From NCBI GenBank assembly GCA_022865865.1, contig JALHTN010000478.1:1-19166 (forward strand): a stretch of DNA of 19,166 nt, written 5' to 3'. The notes under the pieces were generated by a model. That model made no database searches, was not told the DNA's origin, and was given only the letters and a program-made list of their open reading frames with translations. This DNA is from Anaerolineales bacterium (lineage in GTDB: Bacteria > Chloroflexota > Anaerolineae > Anaerolineales > UBA4823). The translations under genes were made by a program, and so were the position numbers. This document shows positions 1 through 7,222 of this stretch, piece after piece (the first letter of the stretch is position 1; each line of letters opens with the position of its first letter).

Positions 1-213
1 ATCGAAGCAAAATTATCTCGAAATGAAGTAGATCCAGAACCGTATCTACAGCGAGTCAGGGATTCAACACCTGGTCGCTTCTTCCTTGACCCAGAATTAC
101 TAAAATATCCTCTAAAAGACCTGGAGTATAGTTTAGCTATCAACAAATTCGATTTCCTAATGCCAATTCGACGCAACGATAAGCATTTACTCATGCAAGC
201 GACTGCACTATAA
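1..213 (+). CDS. C-terminal end of an unrecognised protein (partial)
   Basis: An open frame enters from the left edge and runs 70 codons to a TAA at 211-213. The visible C-terminus is hydrophilic and mixed-charge, ending in LLMQATAL, with the segment PGRFFLDPELLKYPLKDLEY in the middle. There is no membrane segment and no catalytic motif I can name. I do not recognise the family. It is probably real because the frame is open over the whole edge segment and ends just before an intergenic region that leads into the next gene on the same strand. The upstream part, where a domain could be identified, is outside the window. Confidence 0.6.
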   Translation: MEAKLSRNEVDPEPYLQRVRDSTPGRFFLDPELLKYPLKDLEYSLAINKFDFLMPIRRNDKHLLMQATAL

Positions 214-215
214 TA

Positions 216-234
216 ATTGACCAATAAGGTCAAT
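216..234. repeat. Short inverted repeat after the first gene
   Basis: Perfect 7-bp arms ATTGACC and GGTCAAT flank a 5-nt AATAA loop, starting three bases after the stop codon of the partial gene. No T-run follows, so it is a weak terminator at best. It could also be a protein-binding site upstream of the gene at 341. The rest of 235-340 shows no convincing promoter. Confidence 0.3.
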
Positions 235-340
235 GATCCCATGAATATAACGCGAATTTAGGAATATGATTACGTCAAATTCAGCAATCGGTTCTGGTAA
301 TAATGGTAGTCTGACGATTGATTGGGAAGAATGAGGAAAA

Positions 341-3300
341 ATGGAACGTAAAGAAACAAATTTTTGGAAGAGTATATTAATATCGGGATTGGGTTTTGGG
401 GTTGGGGGAGTTATTGGCAATTTTGCCTTATATCTTTTGATCCGCAGCGAATTGTTGAATTGGCCATCGGATTTGATTCCTGAAGGGCAAAGCTTTGTTT
501 TGTTATTGACCGCAATCGTGGTGATAATTCTCGGGGTAGGATTGACCACCGGGATAGGGGGTGCAATTGGAGGTTATGTTCTAAGTATCATCGATCCGAT
601 CTATGCAAGAAGGAAATATATATGGAGAACGGCGATTGCTACTGGTTTGACTGAAGCGTTGCTGATCATCCCTTTGATTCTATTTACAGCAATACTTGCT
701 TTGTATAATAACGGGTTGGATCGAGATCCTACTGGACAAGTGCTTGTTTTCGGAATTTACGGTGTCATTTTTGGAATTATTATTGGATTGATATTAGGTT
801 TCTCAACGGTTGGCTGGCGTCAGGCATGGCGAATTTTATTGGCATCGATTGCGGGCTTTGGATTGGGTGGAGCTGCGGTAGGTTATGGCATACGGACTGC
901 ATATTATCCTGCTTCTCTTGGAGAGCCTTTACCGAATTTCATCATCTTACTTCCCATCCTTACTTTTGTTTTCTTTGGTATTGGAGGCATGTTCATAGGT
1001 TGGGTGTATGAATGGGTCACCCATTGGCGGATGGACAATGTGCCTGATGAGCCAGCTCGTTGGGTAAAAGTGGCTGGGGTCATAGCAGCTTTATTAATCG
1101 CGTTCTTCTTGATTTCCAACTACCGGCAGCTGGTCAAATTTCTCACCATAAACCCGGGTTCACTGTCATCTCAAATAGAAATTGACACAACTGGTGTCCA
1201 CTGGAAGAAAGATGAAGTTATCTCACGCCAGCTTGCACCCAATGACGGCACTGCATATAGCGCCTCGGCATCGGTGAATGGAGCAGCAGCAGTATGGATG
1301 GGAGATCATGATGGAATATCAGCGATTTTTTTATCTAATCGAGCAGAGTTAGATAGTGGTGAGAATCGATGGGGCGATCCACTCCAGATTTCGATTAATT
1401 CGGATTTTAATGCAATCCATCCTGAGGTTTCGACAGATGAGAATAGTAGAAACCATATTGTTTGGACCGAGCTTCATGATGATTCTTCCAGTATCCTTTA
1501 CCGCAGTTGTGAGGGAGAGATATGCGGAGAGCCCGCTGAGCTTTCAAGCCAGATTGGTCCAAGTTGCAAGGGAATTGATGCTGCTGATATCAGTCCCACA
1601 CATGACTGGCCTGTGATATCGGTTGCTGATGATAATTCCATTATGGTTGTGTGGAGTAATCCTGACAATATCTTGTTTTATTCAACCTGGGAATCGGATC
1701 AAGCTCCTCCGGCATCGCCTACAGGTTGCCATGATGGCCCGAAGATTAGCGCAAGTGCACTTGACCAATTCCAACCCAGGCTAAGCGGGGGACAAGATGG
1801 CTCTTTCAGTACAGTGTTTTCCGTTCTAGAAACTGGATCAGAAACTGTTTATCAGATGGATTATATCGGTCAACAATGGAGTTCCCCTCAATCTTTAGGG
1901 AGCGGGAAAACACCAAATGTATTTACCCTTCCAAAAGGTGGTACTTACTACACGTGGTGTGATAGTGACAGCCAGGTTCGCATAAAGAATCCAGAGACGG
2001 ATCTGGTAGATCTGATCGATTTTCCCCCATGCAACAGCCGACCGACTATGTCACTCGCAGAAAATGATGCTCTCCACATTGTATGGTATTCCAATGAGAT
2101 CAAGAATAATCAAAATGTCGTCTCGAAAGCAAATATCATTTACGAGAGCATTCAAACTGACCATGGATGGTCTGAACCCGCGATTGTAGTTGAGACTGAT
2201 GAATATTCATTGCCAGTGATCGCTGGCATGGGCAGCGGCAACCTAAACATCCTCTGGAGTGATAATGCTGGACAAAGACTCAATTCAGCCCAACAACCGA
2301 TCTATGAATGTTCTGGAGATGAACTGGGTGAAATTGGGCAGGTAATGATCGATGTGATCGAGAACGGTTCGTACAGATCTGAGGGGGATCCCATTCCATA
2401 CTGTAAGAATAGTTATTTGGGTTTAATATATATGCCCAACCCTGAATCGGTATACAGCCCTCAGCCGCCAGATCAAAATGGGGGTTTTAGTACTGTGTCT
2501 AACATAGCGAGCTTGGTCGAATATGAAGTCCTTCTTTCTGTTATGGAATGGGCAGCAGATGAGAATGATCAAGGCCTAAATCCAGGCAGCGTCTATACCA
2601 GTGAGATAGCAAAGCTTTACCAACAAATTAATGAAGATCCCTCGCGTTATCCACGGGGACTAACCGTACGAATACTGTTGGGAAATTATCCTGAACTATC
2701 TAAGCTGGAGTGGGGTGAGCAAATTTGGAATGTGATTGATGATTTGAGAAATGCTGGTGTCGATGAAATGGTTGATTCGGATATTGGCTGGAATGTTGAA
2801 ATCGCAAATTATGAAGGAGTTTATCCCCACAGCCATACAAAATTCTTGGTTGTGGATGGAAAAATAGCAGTCGGTGCAGGATTTAATTATGGCTACCTTC
2901 ATTTCCCCTTTGACCATCCTTCTAACAAAGGCGGGGACCTGTTCGATTTGGGAATCGTAATCTCCGGACCGATCGCCCAGCAAGCGTTGGTCACCTTTGA
3001 CGATTATTGGCAGGGAGCGGAGCAATTATATTGTCCTGATTTGTCGTCAAATTCAGAGTACCTTTGGAACCGTGATTGCGTCCGCAGTGAAGCTCAGGCA
3101 TCCCATGTACCTGAAGTAAGAAAATATTTTCTTCCCGAGACTCAAGGTGAATTAAGCAATGCCTTTTCCCTTACTAGAAATATTGAGTTTAAGGAATCGG
3201 ACGATGTCATCCGGACTGTTTTAACTTCTGCACAAGAATCACTGGATATATGGGAGGTTAATTTCTCTTTAGAATTGATCTGCATGCTCGATTTGCTCAA

Positions 3301-3703
3301 CGATAAAGTCTGTTCGTTTGATAATGCGCTGGATTTCATGGACGCGATTATCACTTCGGTTGAACAGAATCAGACGAAAGTGAGGGTCTTGGTTGAGAAA
3401 ACCAATAGTAATGGGATGGAAAACCGGGTTGCTGCGAAAGAATTCACCCGTGAATTAGAAGAACGCGGTTTGAGCCAGTATGTAGAAATACGGTTCTTTG
3501 AAGGTAGGATGCATTCCAAGGCATTTCTCGTAGATGATGAAGTTCTATTTATTGGCAGTCAGAATTTTCATTACAGCGCTTGGGGAGAAGAAGGCTTGGC
3601 GGAATACAATTTAGCAACCGATGACCCTCGCGCGGTGTCGACTTTCAAAACAATGTTTGATTATTATTGGGAAACCGGTATTCCCTGGGAGGAATATCAG
3701 TAG
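341..3703 (+). CDS. Membrane-anchored phospholipase D-like protein with beta-propeller-like middle domain
   Basis: This 1120-residue protein has three parts. Residues about 10-265 hold around seven hydrophobic segments, several Gly-rich. Residues about 275-650 contain recurring short motifs such as HIVWTE, VVWSN, HIVWYS and WSEP, typical of sialidase/beta-propeller blades. The C-terminal part carries two HxKxxxxD motifs, HTKFLVVD (H832, K834, D839) and HSKAFLVD (H1058, K1060, D1065), each followed by a Gly/Asn segment (GAGFN, GSQNF). Two HKD motifs in one chain are expected to build one phosphodiesterase/phosphatidyltransferase active site. Cysteines recur through the non-membrane part, which suggests it lies outside the cytoplasm. 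The start is supported by GAGG at 333-336. The substrate cannot be told: lipid hydrolysis, cardiolipin-type transfer or nuclease activity are all possible. It seems to be transcribed alone, since the next gene has its own promoter. Confidence 0.85.
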   Translation: MERKETNFWKSILISGLGFGVGGVIGNFALYLLIRSELLNWPSDLIPEGQSFVLLLTAIVVIILGVGLTTGIGGAIGGYVLSIIDPIYARRKYIWRTAIATGLTEALLIIPLILFTAILALYNNGLDRDPTGQVLVFGIYGVIFGIIIGLILGFSTVGWRQAWRILLASIAGFGLGGAAVGYGIRTAYYPASLGEPLPNFIILLPILTFVFFGIGGMFIGWVYEWVTHWRMDNVPDEPARWVKVAGVIAALLIAFFLISNYRQLVKFLTINPGSLSSQIEIDTTGVHWKKDEVISRQLAPNDGTAYSASASVNGAAAVWMGDHDGISAIFLSNRAELDSGENRWGDPLQISINSDFNAIHPEVSTDENSRNHIVWTELHDDSSSILYRSCEGEICGEPAELSSQIGPSCKGIDAADISPTHDWPVISVADDNSIMVVWSNPDNILFYSTWESDQAPPASPTGCHDGPKISASALDQFQPRLSGGQDGSFSTVFSVLETGSETVYQMDYIGQQWSSPQSLGSGKTPNVFTLPKGGTYYTWCDSDSQVRIKNPETDLVDLIDFPPCNSRPTMSLAENDALHIVWYSNEIKNNQNVVSKANIIYESIQTDHGWSEPAIVVETDEYSLPVIAGMGSGNLNILWSDNAGQRLNSAQQPIYECSGDELGEIGQVMIDVIENGSYRSEGDPIPYCKNSYLGLIYMPNPESVYSPQPPDQNGGFSTVSNIASLVEYEVLLSVMEWAADENDQGLNPGSVYTSEIAKLYQQINEDPSRYPRGLTVRILLGNYPELSKLEWGEQIWNVIDDLRNAGVDEMVDSDIGWNVEIANYEGVYPHSHTKFLVVDGKIAVGAGFNYGYLHFPFDHPSNKGGDLFDLGIVISGPIAQQALVTFDDYWQGAEQLYCPDLSSNSEYLWNRDCVRSEAQASHVPEVRKYFLPETQGELSNAFSLTRNIEFKESDDVIRTVLTSAQESLDIWEVNFSLELICMLDLLNDKVCSFDNALDFMDAIITSVEQNQTKVRVLVEKTNSNGMENRVAAKEFTRELEERGLSQYVEIRFFEGRMHSKAFLVDDEVLFIGSQNFHYSAWGEEGLAEYNLATDDPRAVSTFKTMFDYYWETGIPWEEYQ

Positions 3704-3739
3704 GATAATAATTTTGTCTGAATTCTTGTTTGTTATTTC

Positions 3740-3768
3740 TTGACTGGATACGGAAAGATTGGTAAACT
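3740..3768 (+). promoter_or_regulatory. Strong sigma70-type promoter for the RIO kinase leader
   Basis: TTGACT (3740-3745) and TAAACT (3763-3768) are separated by exactly 17 bp. Transcription would start near 3775. This leaves about 45 nt before the leader ORF at 3819 and about 270 nt before the kinase start at 4046. Confidence 0.65.
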
Positions 3769-3818
3769 CCTAGCAGAGTTGGTACCGAATTTGAGAAGAA
3801 AGGAGGCTTGAAAATTCA

Positions 3819-3887
3819 ATGCAAAAATCAATCATTGTTGAAAAATTGATGTTAAGCGCGCCTCCTGGTGACATCTTCTTGGACTAG
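3819..3887 (+). CDS. Putative 22-residue leader peptide upstream of the RIO kinase gene
   Basis: An ATG at 3819 is preceded by AAAGGAGG (3799-3806), the best Shine-Dalgarno sequence in this part of the window, and opens a 22-codon frame ending in TAG at 3885-3887. The peptide begins MQKSIIVEKL and contains SAPPGD. Pro-Pro-Gly is a known strong ribosome-pausing motif that needs EF-P. The frame lies between a good promoter and two tandem terminator hairpins. The SD bases 3801-3807 (AGGAGGC) can pair with 3860-3866 (GCCTCCT), the codons for the APP stretch of the same ORF, so initiation might be self-limited. I infer a regulatory leader peptide. A small functional protein is also possible, and no homologue is known to me. 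Confidence 0.5.
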   Translation: MQKSIIVEKLMLSAPPGDIFLD

Positions 3888-3910
3888 GTCAATTATTCCA
3901 CTGGAACTTC

Positions 3911-3945
3911 ACCACAGGTGCGCCCATGCCCTGTGGTTTTTTATT
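3911..3945 (+). terminator. First terminator hairpin in the RIO kinase leader (T1)
   Basis: Arms ACCACAGG (3911-3918) and CCTGTGGT (3930-3937) form 8 bp around a 11-nt loop and run straight into a T-tract (TTTTTTATTT). It begins 23 nt after the leader ORF stop. Its right arm can instead pair with the left arm of the second terminator. Confidence 0.7.
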
Positions 3946-3949
3946 TAAT

Positions 3950-3974
3950 CTGATTATCTCACTCAAATAATCAG
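3950..3974 (+). promoter_or_regulatory. Hairpin between the two leader terminators
   Basis: Perfect 8-bp arms CTGATTAT (3950-3957) and ATAATCAG (3967-3974) flank a 9-nt loop. No T-tract follows, so it is not a terminator. Folding here would shorten the distance between the right arm of T1 and the left arm of T2 and could favour the alternative antiterminator pairing. Confidence 0.5.
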
Positions 3975-3992
3975 AAGGACTACTGAAACCAT

Positions 3993-4028
3993 CCCACAGG
4001 GTGAGAATCTCCTGTGGGTTTTATATAT
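3993..4028 (+). terminator. Second terminator hairpin in the RIO kinase leader (T2)
   Basis: Arms CCCACAGG (3993-4000) and CCTGTGGG (4011-4018) form 8 bp, followed by TTTTATATATT. The T-tract ends just before the kinase ribosome binding site at 4030-4035, so any transcript from the upstream promoter must read through it. The arms repeat those of T1 almost exactly. 3929-3936 can pair with 3994-4001 over 8 bp, which excludes both terminators. Confidence 0.7.
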
Positions 4029-4045
4029 TAAAGGATCAATTAACG

Positions 4046-5074
4046 ATGGAGTTTTACGAAGATTTCGATGAGAAAGAAGGTTTACCAAGGATAAAGAATA
4101 TGCCTGAAGCTCGTCCATTGCTGGCCTGGAAAGCAAGACCTCAGAATGAAAAGAAATCAATAAATGATAAATCAGCCTCACTGGTTGAGCAAAGAGATGA
4201 AATTCGAGACTACTCTTTCACTTATGAAGCTTCACGTCATGAGCGCGAGTGGATATTAAATTCATTGGGAATATTTCACGATATGCAGTGGTTTTCTGAT
4301 GTCCTCCGATTAGTAAAGGGAGGTAAGGAAGCCTCTGTTTACCAATGTTTAGCTGCACCGGATTCACCAGTTGAAGGAGCTTTTGTTGCAGCGAAAGTAT
4401 ACCGACCCCGCCGGTTTCGTAATTTGAGGAAAGACCATATCTATCGTGAAGGTCGTGTGGAATTAGATACATCTGGTAATGCAATTGTCAAGGATAAAAT
4501 GGTAAAAGCCATCCGACAGCGATCAGATTATGGACGTGAAATTATGCATACATCCTGGTTGGAGCATGAATTTCAGACTATGCAAATCCTGCACTCTGCA
4601 GGTGCCGATGTGCCCAGACCTTATGCAAGTGGGAATAATGCGATTCTGATGGATTTTATCGGGGATGAAGTGGGTGCTGCACCAACCTTGAACACGGTAA
4701 AACTTGATCCACTAGAAGCAAAAATACTTTTTGAACGTGTAATTTTCAATATAGAGCTTCTACTTGCCAACGAACGGGTGCATGCAGACCTTTCTGCATT
4801 TAATATTCTCTATTGGGAAGGTGAGATCACGCTGATAGATTTTCCTCAAGCAATCTCTCCCCATGAGAACCAGAGTGCTTTCATCATCTTTGAACGCGAC
4901 ATGCGCAGGATATGCGAATATTTTGTCTGTCAAGGAATTAATGTTGATATCCGGGAATTAACCGCAAAACTTTGGAAAACCTATAAATACCGTAAGATAC
5001 CGGAATTCACCCTTGATTTTCTTGATGAGGAAGACGAAGAAGATCGGGCATACTGGGATCGTTATAAGGAATAG
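4046..5074 (+). CDS. RIO-type serine protein kinase
   Basis: A 342-residue cytoplasmic protein with the RIO kinase core. The residue order is a Gly-rich nucleotide-binding stretch VKGGKEASVY (around K94), the ATP-anchoring lysine in VAAKVYR (K117), the catalytic loop HADLSAFN (H246, D248, N253) and the metal-binding aspartate in LIDFPQ (D265). All residues needed for phosphotransfer or ATPase activity are visible. RIO kinases are best known in archaea and eukaryotes, where they act in small-ribosomal-subunit maturation. The bacterial members are poorly understood, so the substrate here is unknown. I place the start at ATG 4046, preceded by AAAGGA at 4030-4035. An in-frame GTG at 4001 lies inside the T2 hairpin and has no ribosome binding site. 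The C-terminus is acidic (DEEDEEDRAYWD). It is apparently a single-gene unit under its own structured leader. Confidence 0.88.
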   Translation: MEFYEDFDEKEGLPRIKNMPEARPLLAWKARPQNEKKSINDKSASLVEQRDEIRDYSFTYEASRHEREWILNSLGIFHDMQWFSDVLRLVKGGKEASVYQCLAAPDSPVEGAFVAAKVYRPRRFRNLRKDHIYREGRVELDTSGNAIVKDKMVKAIRQRSDYGREIMHTSWLEHEFQTMQILHSAGADVPRPYASGNNAILMDFIGDEVGAAPTLNTVKLDPLEAKILFERVIFNIELLLANERVHADLSAFNILYWEGEITLIDFPQAISPHENQSAFIIFERDMRRICEYFVCQGINVDIRELTAKLWKTYKYRKIPEFTLDFLDEEDEEDRAYWDRYKE

Positions 5075-5093
5075 AAATCGAGCTTCAGATAGA

Positions 5094-5131
5094 TCACCAT
5101 GCATAGGCATACCAAGTCGTATGCATGGTGA
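5094..5131. repeat. Strong inverted repeat downstream of the RIO kinase gene
   Basis: Perfect 12-bp arms TCACCATGCATA (5094-5105) and TATGCATGGTGA (5120-5131) flank a 14-nt loop, 20 nt after the kinase stop codon. The loop allows a competing smaller hairpin, GCATAC (5107-5112) with GTATGC (5119-5124). No T-run follows on either strand. It may act as a factor-independent 3' end of modest strength, as an mRNA-stabilising stem, or as a protein-binding site. The stretch 5132-5240 that follows shows nothing else I can name. Confidence 0.55.
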
Positions 5132-5240
5132 AATCTTAATCAATGCGAAAATCTAAGGGGAAAATCAGCCAACGAGAATGATCTTATTAGATGGCGATAC
5201 CAGTTTCCACCAGATTATTATCATTAATATAAACAATATC

Positions 5241-5268
5241 TTGATTAATCGGAGAAAACGTGTATAAT
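5241..5268 (+). promoter_or_regulatory. Promoter for the secreted protein gene at 5369
   Basis: TTGATT (5241-5246) and a perfect TATAAT (5263-5268) are spaced by 16 bp. The start site would fall near 5275, giving a 5' leader of about 95 nt before the ATG at 5369. Confidence 0.6.
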
Positions 5269-5368
5269 TTTATAGGATAGGGAAAAATTATCAATCTGGT
5301 AAGTTCTAATTGAAAATTCTCCATAATTAATATAAATCTAGTAAGATCATTGGGAGGCGAATGAACCA

Positions 5369-5890
5369 ATGAAGCAGAAGAATCTTCCTCTCTACCTATT
5401 TGCGACTTTGATTTTACTTGCTATTACGCTTGGATATACGAACCAAGCACTTGCAGAAGAAGGGGTTTCAACTGCTTACTATTCTCTTAATTATCAGGAA
5501 GAAGCGGATCTATATCTTGGAAAAGCGGGAGTATTCATGGTAAGTTCGAGCTATAATGCCACCGCTACCCTCAACCGTTTTGATCCTGATAATACCTATT
5601 ATGCGGATGATTTGGAGTTTTATGACCGCTGGCTTGATTTCGGAATTTATGATGATTATGGAAATCCATACCTGAGATTATGGGGATTTAACTACGCATA
5701 CTTTAATTTGAAATACCAAACCAGACGTTTGTGGGATGATGGAGAATTGAATATTTATCGATGGGATGTGGATAGAAGAGATTGGATTGAATGTCCGACA
5801 TATCTTGTGGAAATGAAGAATCTACCACATGGGCGAGCAACTTGCATTATGACTACTTTTGGATTGTATGGAATCGCATCAGAAAACTGA
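5369..5890 (+). CDS. Secreted protein of unknown function
   Basis: A 173-residue protein with a clear signal peptide: a charged start (MKQK), a hydrophobic core up to about residue 25, and a likely cleavage after QALA near residue 29. The mature part of about 144 residues is rich in Tyr, Trp and Asp and has no further membrane segment. Its last third has the pattern of an extracellular beta-sandwich: NIYRWDVDRRDWIECPTYL, then TTFGLYGIAS at the C-terminus. Two cysteines in this part (ECP and TCI) could form a disulfide. I do not recognise the family. GGGAGG at 5352-5357 supports the start. A three-codon frame at 5361 ends in a TGA that overlaps this ATG, probably by chance. The neighbouring gene downstream also encodes a secreted protein. 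Confidence 0.75.
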   Translation: MKQKNLPLYLFATLILLAITLGYTNQALAEEGVSTAYYSLNYQEEADLYLGKAGVFMVSSSYNATATLNRFDPDNTYYADDLEFYDRWLDFGIYDDYGNPYLRLWGFNYAYFNLKYQTRRLWDDGELNIYRWDVDRRDWIECPTYLVEMKNLPHGRATCIMTTFGLYGIASEN

Positions 5891-5894
5891 ATGT

Positions 5895-5923
5895 TTGATT
5901 GAGAATAAGGTGAAATTTATTTA
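5895..5923 (+). promoter_or_regulatory. Possible promoter for the three-repeat secreted protein
   Basis: TTGATT (5895-5900) and TATTTA (5918-5923) are spaced by 17 bp, about 95 nt before the ATG at 6019. The -10 element is imperfect and the region is AT-rich, so this is a weak call. Read-through from the promoter at 5241 is the alternative. Confidence 0.3.
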
Positions 5924-6018
5924 GGGTAAATTCCTGGAACTAAATGAGCAACTCATGAGCTAAAATTCGACAATTTGGTGGATGAGAATCAAGAATTATT
6001 AATTAGTTGGAGGTCATC

Positions 6019-7134
6019 ATGGCAATATACCGGAAATTTTTAGTAGCAGTGGTAATTTCAGCTTTACTTTTGGTTGGACTTGGTATTTCTGTCCAACCTG
6101 CGCAAGCAGTGCCAAAAGGGTCGTTGAATTCTTATTCGGGAACTCCTTCATTTTCGATTGTCAGCGTTGTACCGGATAAAAGCGTCACAATCCAGACTTA
6201 TAATTTACCCCCCAATGATAAATATGATGTAACTATGGGCCCGATGGGTACTCAAGGAATCGGAGGAGTTAAAGTTGCAACTGTCGATTCTGGATCGGGT
6301 GGGTCGAAATCCTATACATTTAACATTCCTTCATCACTTTATGGTTCATACCAAATATCAATCCGTTTGCAGAGCCCCACCAGTGGATATTATGCATACA
6401 ATTGGTTTTACAACAATACAACAGGTGCCGCGACCGCGCCGCCTCCTTCAGCGACACCACCTCCTGGGACGACACCACCCCCTGGTTATTCAGGCATCCC
6501 AACTTTCTCAATCGTAAGTGTTGTGGCGGATAAGAATGTCACCATCCAGACCAAAAACTTGCCTCCAAATGACACCTTCAGAGTTACAATGGGACCCATG
6601 GGAACACAGGGTATTGGTGGGACTGTAGTTGATGCAGTGGATTCTGGAACAGGTGGTACTAAAACATATACCTTCGATATACCCTCATCCCTGTATGGTT
6701 CCTATAAGATTTCAATCCGCATTGAGAGCCCGACCAGTGGAAATTATGCCTACAACTGGTTTTATAACAATACAACCGGTGGGGCGACCCAACCTCCTTC
6801 AACCAGTACGACCCCCACTCCACCACCTGGATACGCTGGTTTCCCGAGCTTCAAGATCTTAGCTGTCGTGCGCGATACCAGCGTAAAGGTGGAGACTAAT
6901 AACCTGCCTCCAAACGACAGTTTCGTGGTTACGATGGGGCCGATGGGCACCCAGGGTATTGGCGGCATCAAGGTGGACACTATCGATTCTGGAACTGGCG
7001 GCTCGAAGCAATATACCTTTAACATACCTGCAGCATTAAAAGGCTCGTATAAAATATCGATCCGCATGCAGAGTCTCACCAGTGGTTACTATGCCTATAA
7101 CTGGTTCTACAATACCAATGCTGGGACACCATAG
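6019..7134 (+). CDS. Secreted protein with three tandem beta-type repeats and Thr/Pro linkers
   Basis: A 371-residue exported protein. Residues 1-31 form a signal peptide ending in QPAQA. Three homologous domains of about 95 residues start near residues 43, 161 and 276. Each runs from P(S/T)F(S/K)I through NLPPND, MGPMGTQGIGG, DSG(S/T)GG and GSY(Q/K)ISIR to SGYYAYNWFYN. They are joined by linkers rich in Pro and Thr (TAPPPSATPPPG and similar), typical of extracellular flexible spacers. Alternating hydrophobic residues suggest a beta-sandwich. No catalytic motif is visible, so a cell-surface or adhesion role is a guess. I chose ATG 6019, which follows TTGGAGGT at 6007-6014. A TTG at 6007 in frame lies within that ribosome binding site. 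A strong terminator follows at 7172. Confidence 0.8.
   Translation: MAIYRKFLVAVVISALLLVGLGISVQPAQAVPKGSLNSYSGTPSFSIVSVVPDKSVTIQTYNLPPNDKYDVTMGPMGTQGIGGVKVATVDSGSGGSKSYTFNIPSSLYGSYQISIRLQSPTSGYYAYNWFYNNTTGAATAPPPSATPPPGTTPPPGYSGIPTFSIVSVVADKNVTIQTKNLPPNDTFRVTMGPMGTQGIGGTVVDAVDSGTGGTKTYTFDIPSSLYGSYKISIRIESPTSGNYAYNWFYNNTTGGATQPPSTSTTPTPPPGYAGFPSFKILAVVRDTSVKVETNNLPPNDSFVVTMGPMGTQGIGGIKVDTIDSGTGGSKQYTFNIPAALKGSYKISIRMQSLTSGYYAYNWFYNTNAGTP
6145..7125 (+). repeat. Three intragenic copies of a roughly 280-bp coding repeat
   Basis: Copies at about 6145-6425, 6499-6775 and 6844-7125 encode the three domains of the secreted protein. The proteins are highly similar, while the DNA has diverged at many third codon positions, so the duplications are not recent. 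The conserved core MGPMGTQGIGG is present in all three. Confidence 0.8.
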
Positions 7135-7171
7135 GTAGTAGATAATCGAAGATCGATAAAAAAGAATATAC

Positions 7172-7212
7172 AAACAGACCCACCAGATGATTCCTGAGAG
7201 TGGGTCTGTTTT
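7172..7212 (+). terminator. Terminator of the three-repeat protein gene
   Basis: Perfect 12-bp arms AAACAGACCCAC (7172-7183) and GTGGGTCTGTTT (7200-7211) flank a 16-nt loop and end in a short T-run, 37 nt after the stop codon. Confidence 0.8.
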
Positions 7213-7222
7213 GATTCATGTG

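Noticed and set aside
208..549. Minus-strand ORF of 113 codons at the start of the membrane PLD gene
   Set aside because: It overlaps the signal-rich N-terminus of a clearly real gene, has no ribosome binding site, and its composition looks like an antisense shadow.
4001..4045. Upstream GTG start for the RIO kinase
   Set aside because: It lies in the loop of the second terminator hairpin without a ribosome binding site, and the added 15 residues do not resemble the family.
5361..5372. Three-codon upstream ORF overlapping the start of the secreted protein gene
   Set aside because: ATG AAC CAA TGA is too short to judge and lies within the expected SD-to-start spacing. Chance is the simplest explanation.
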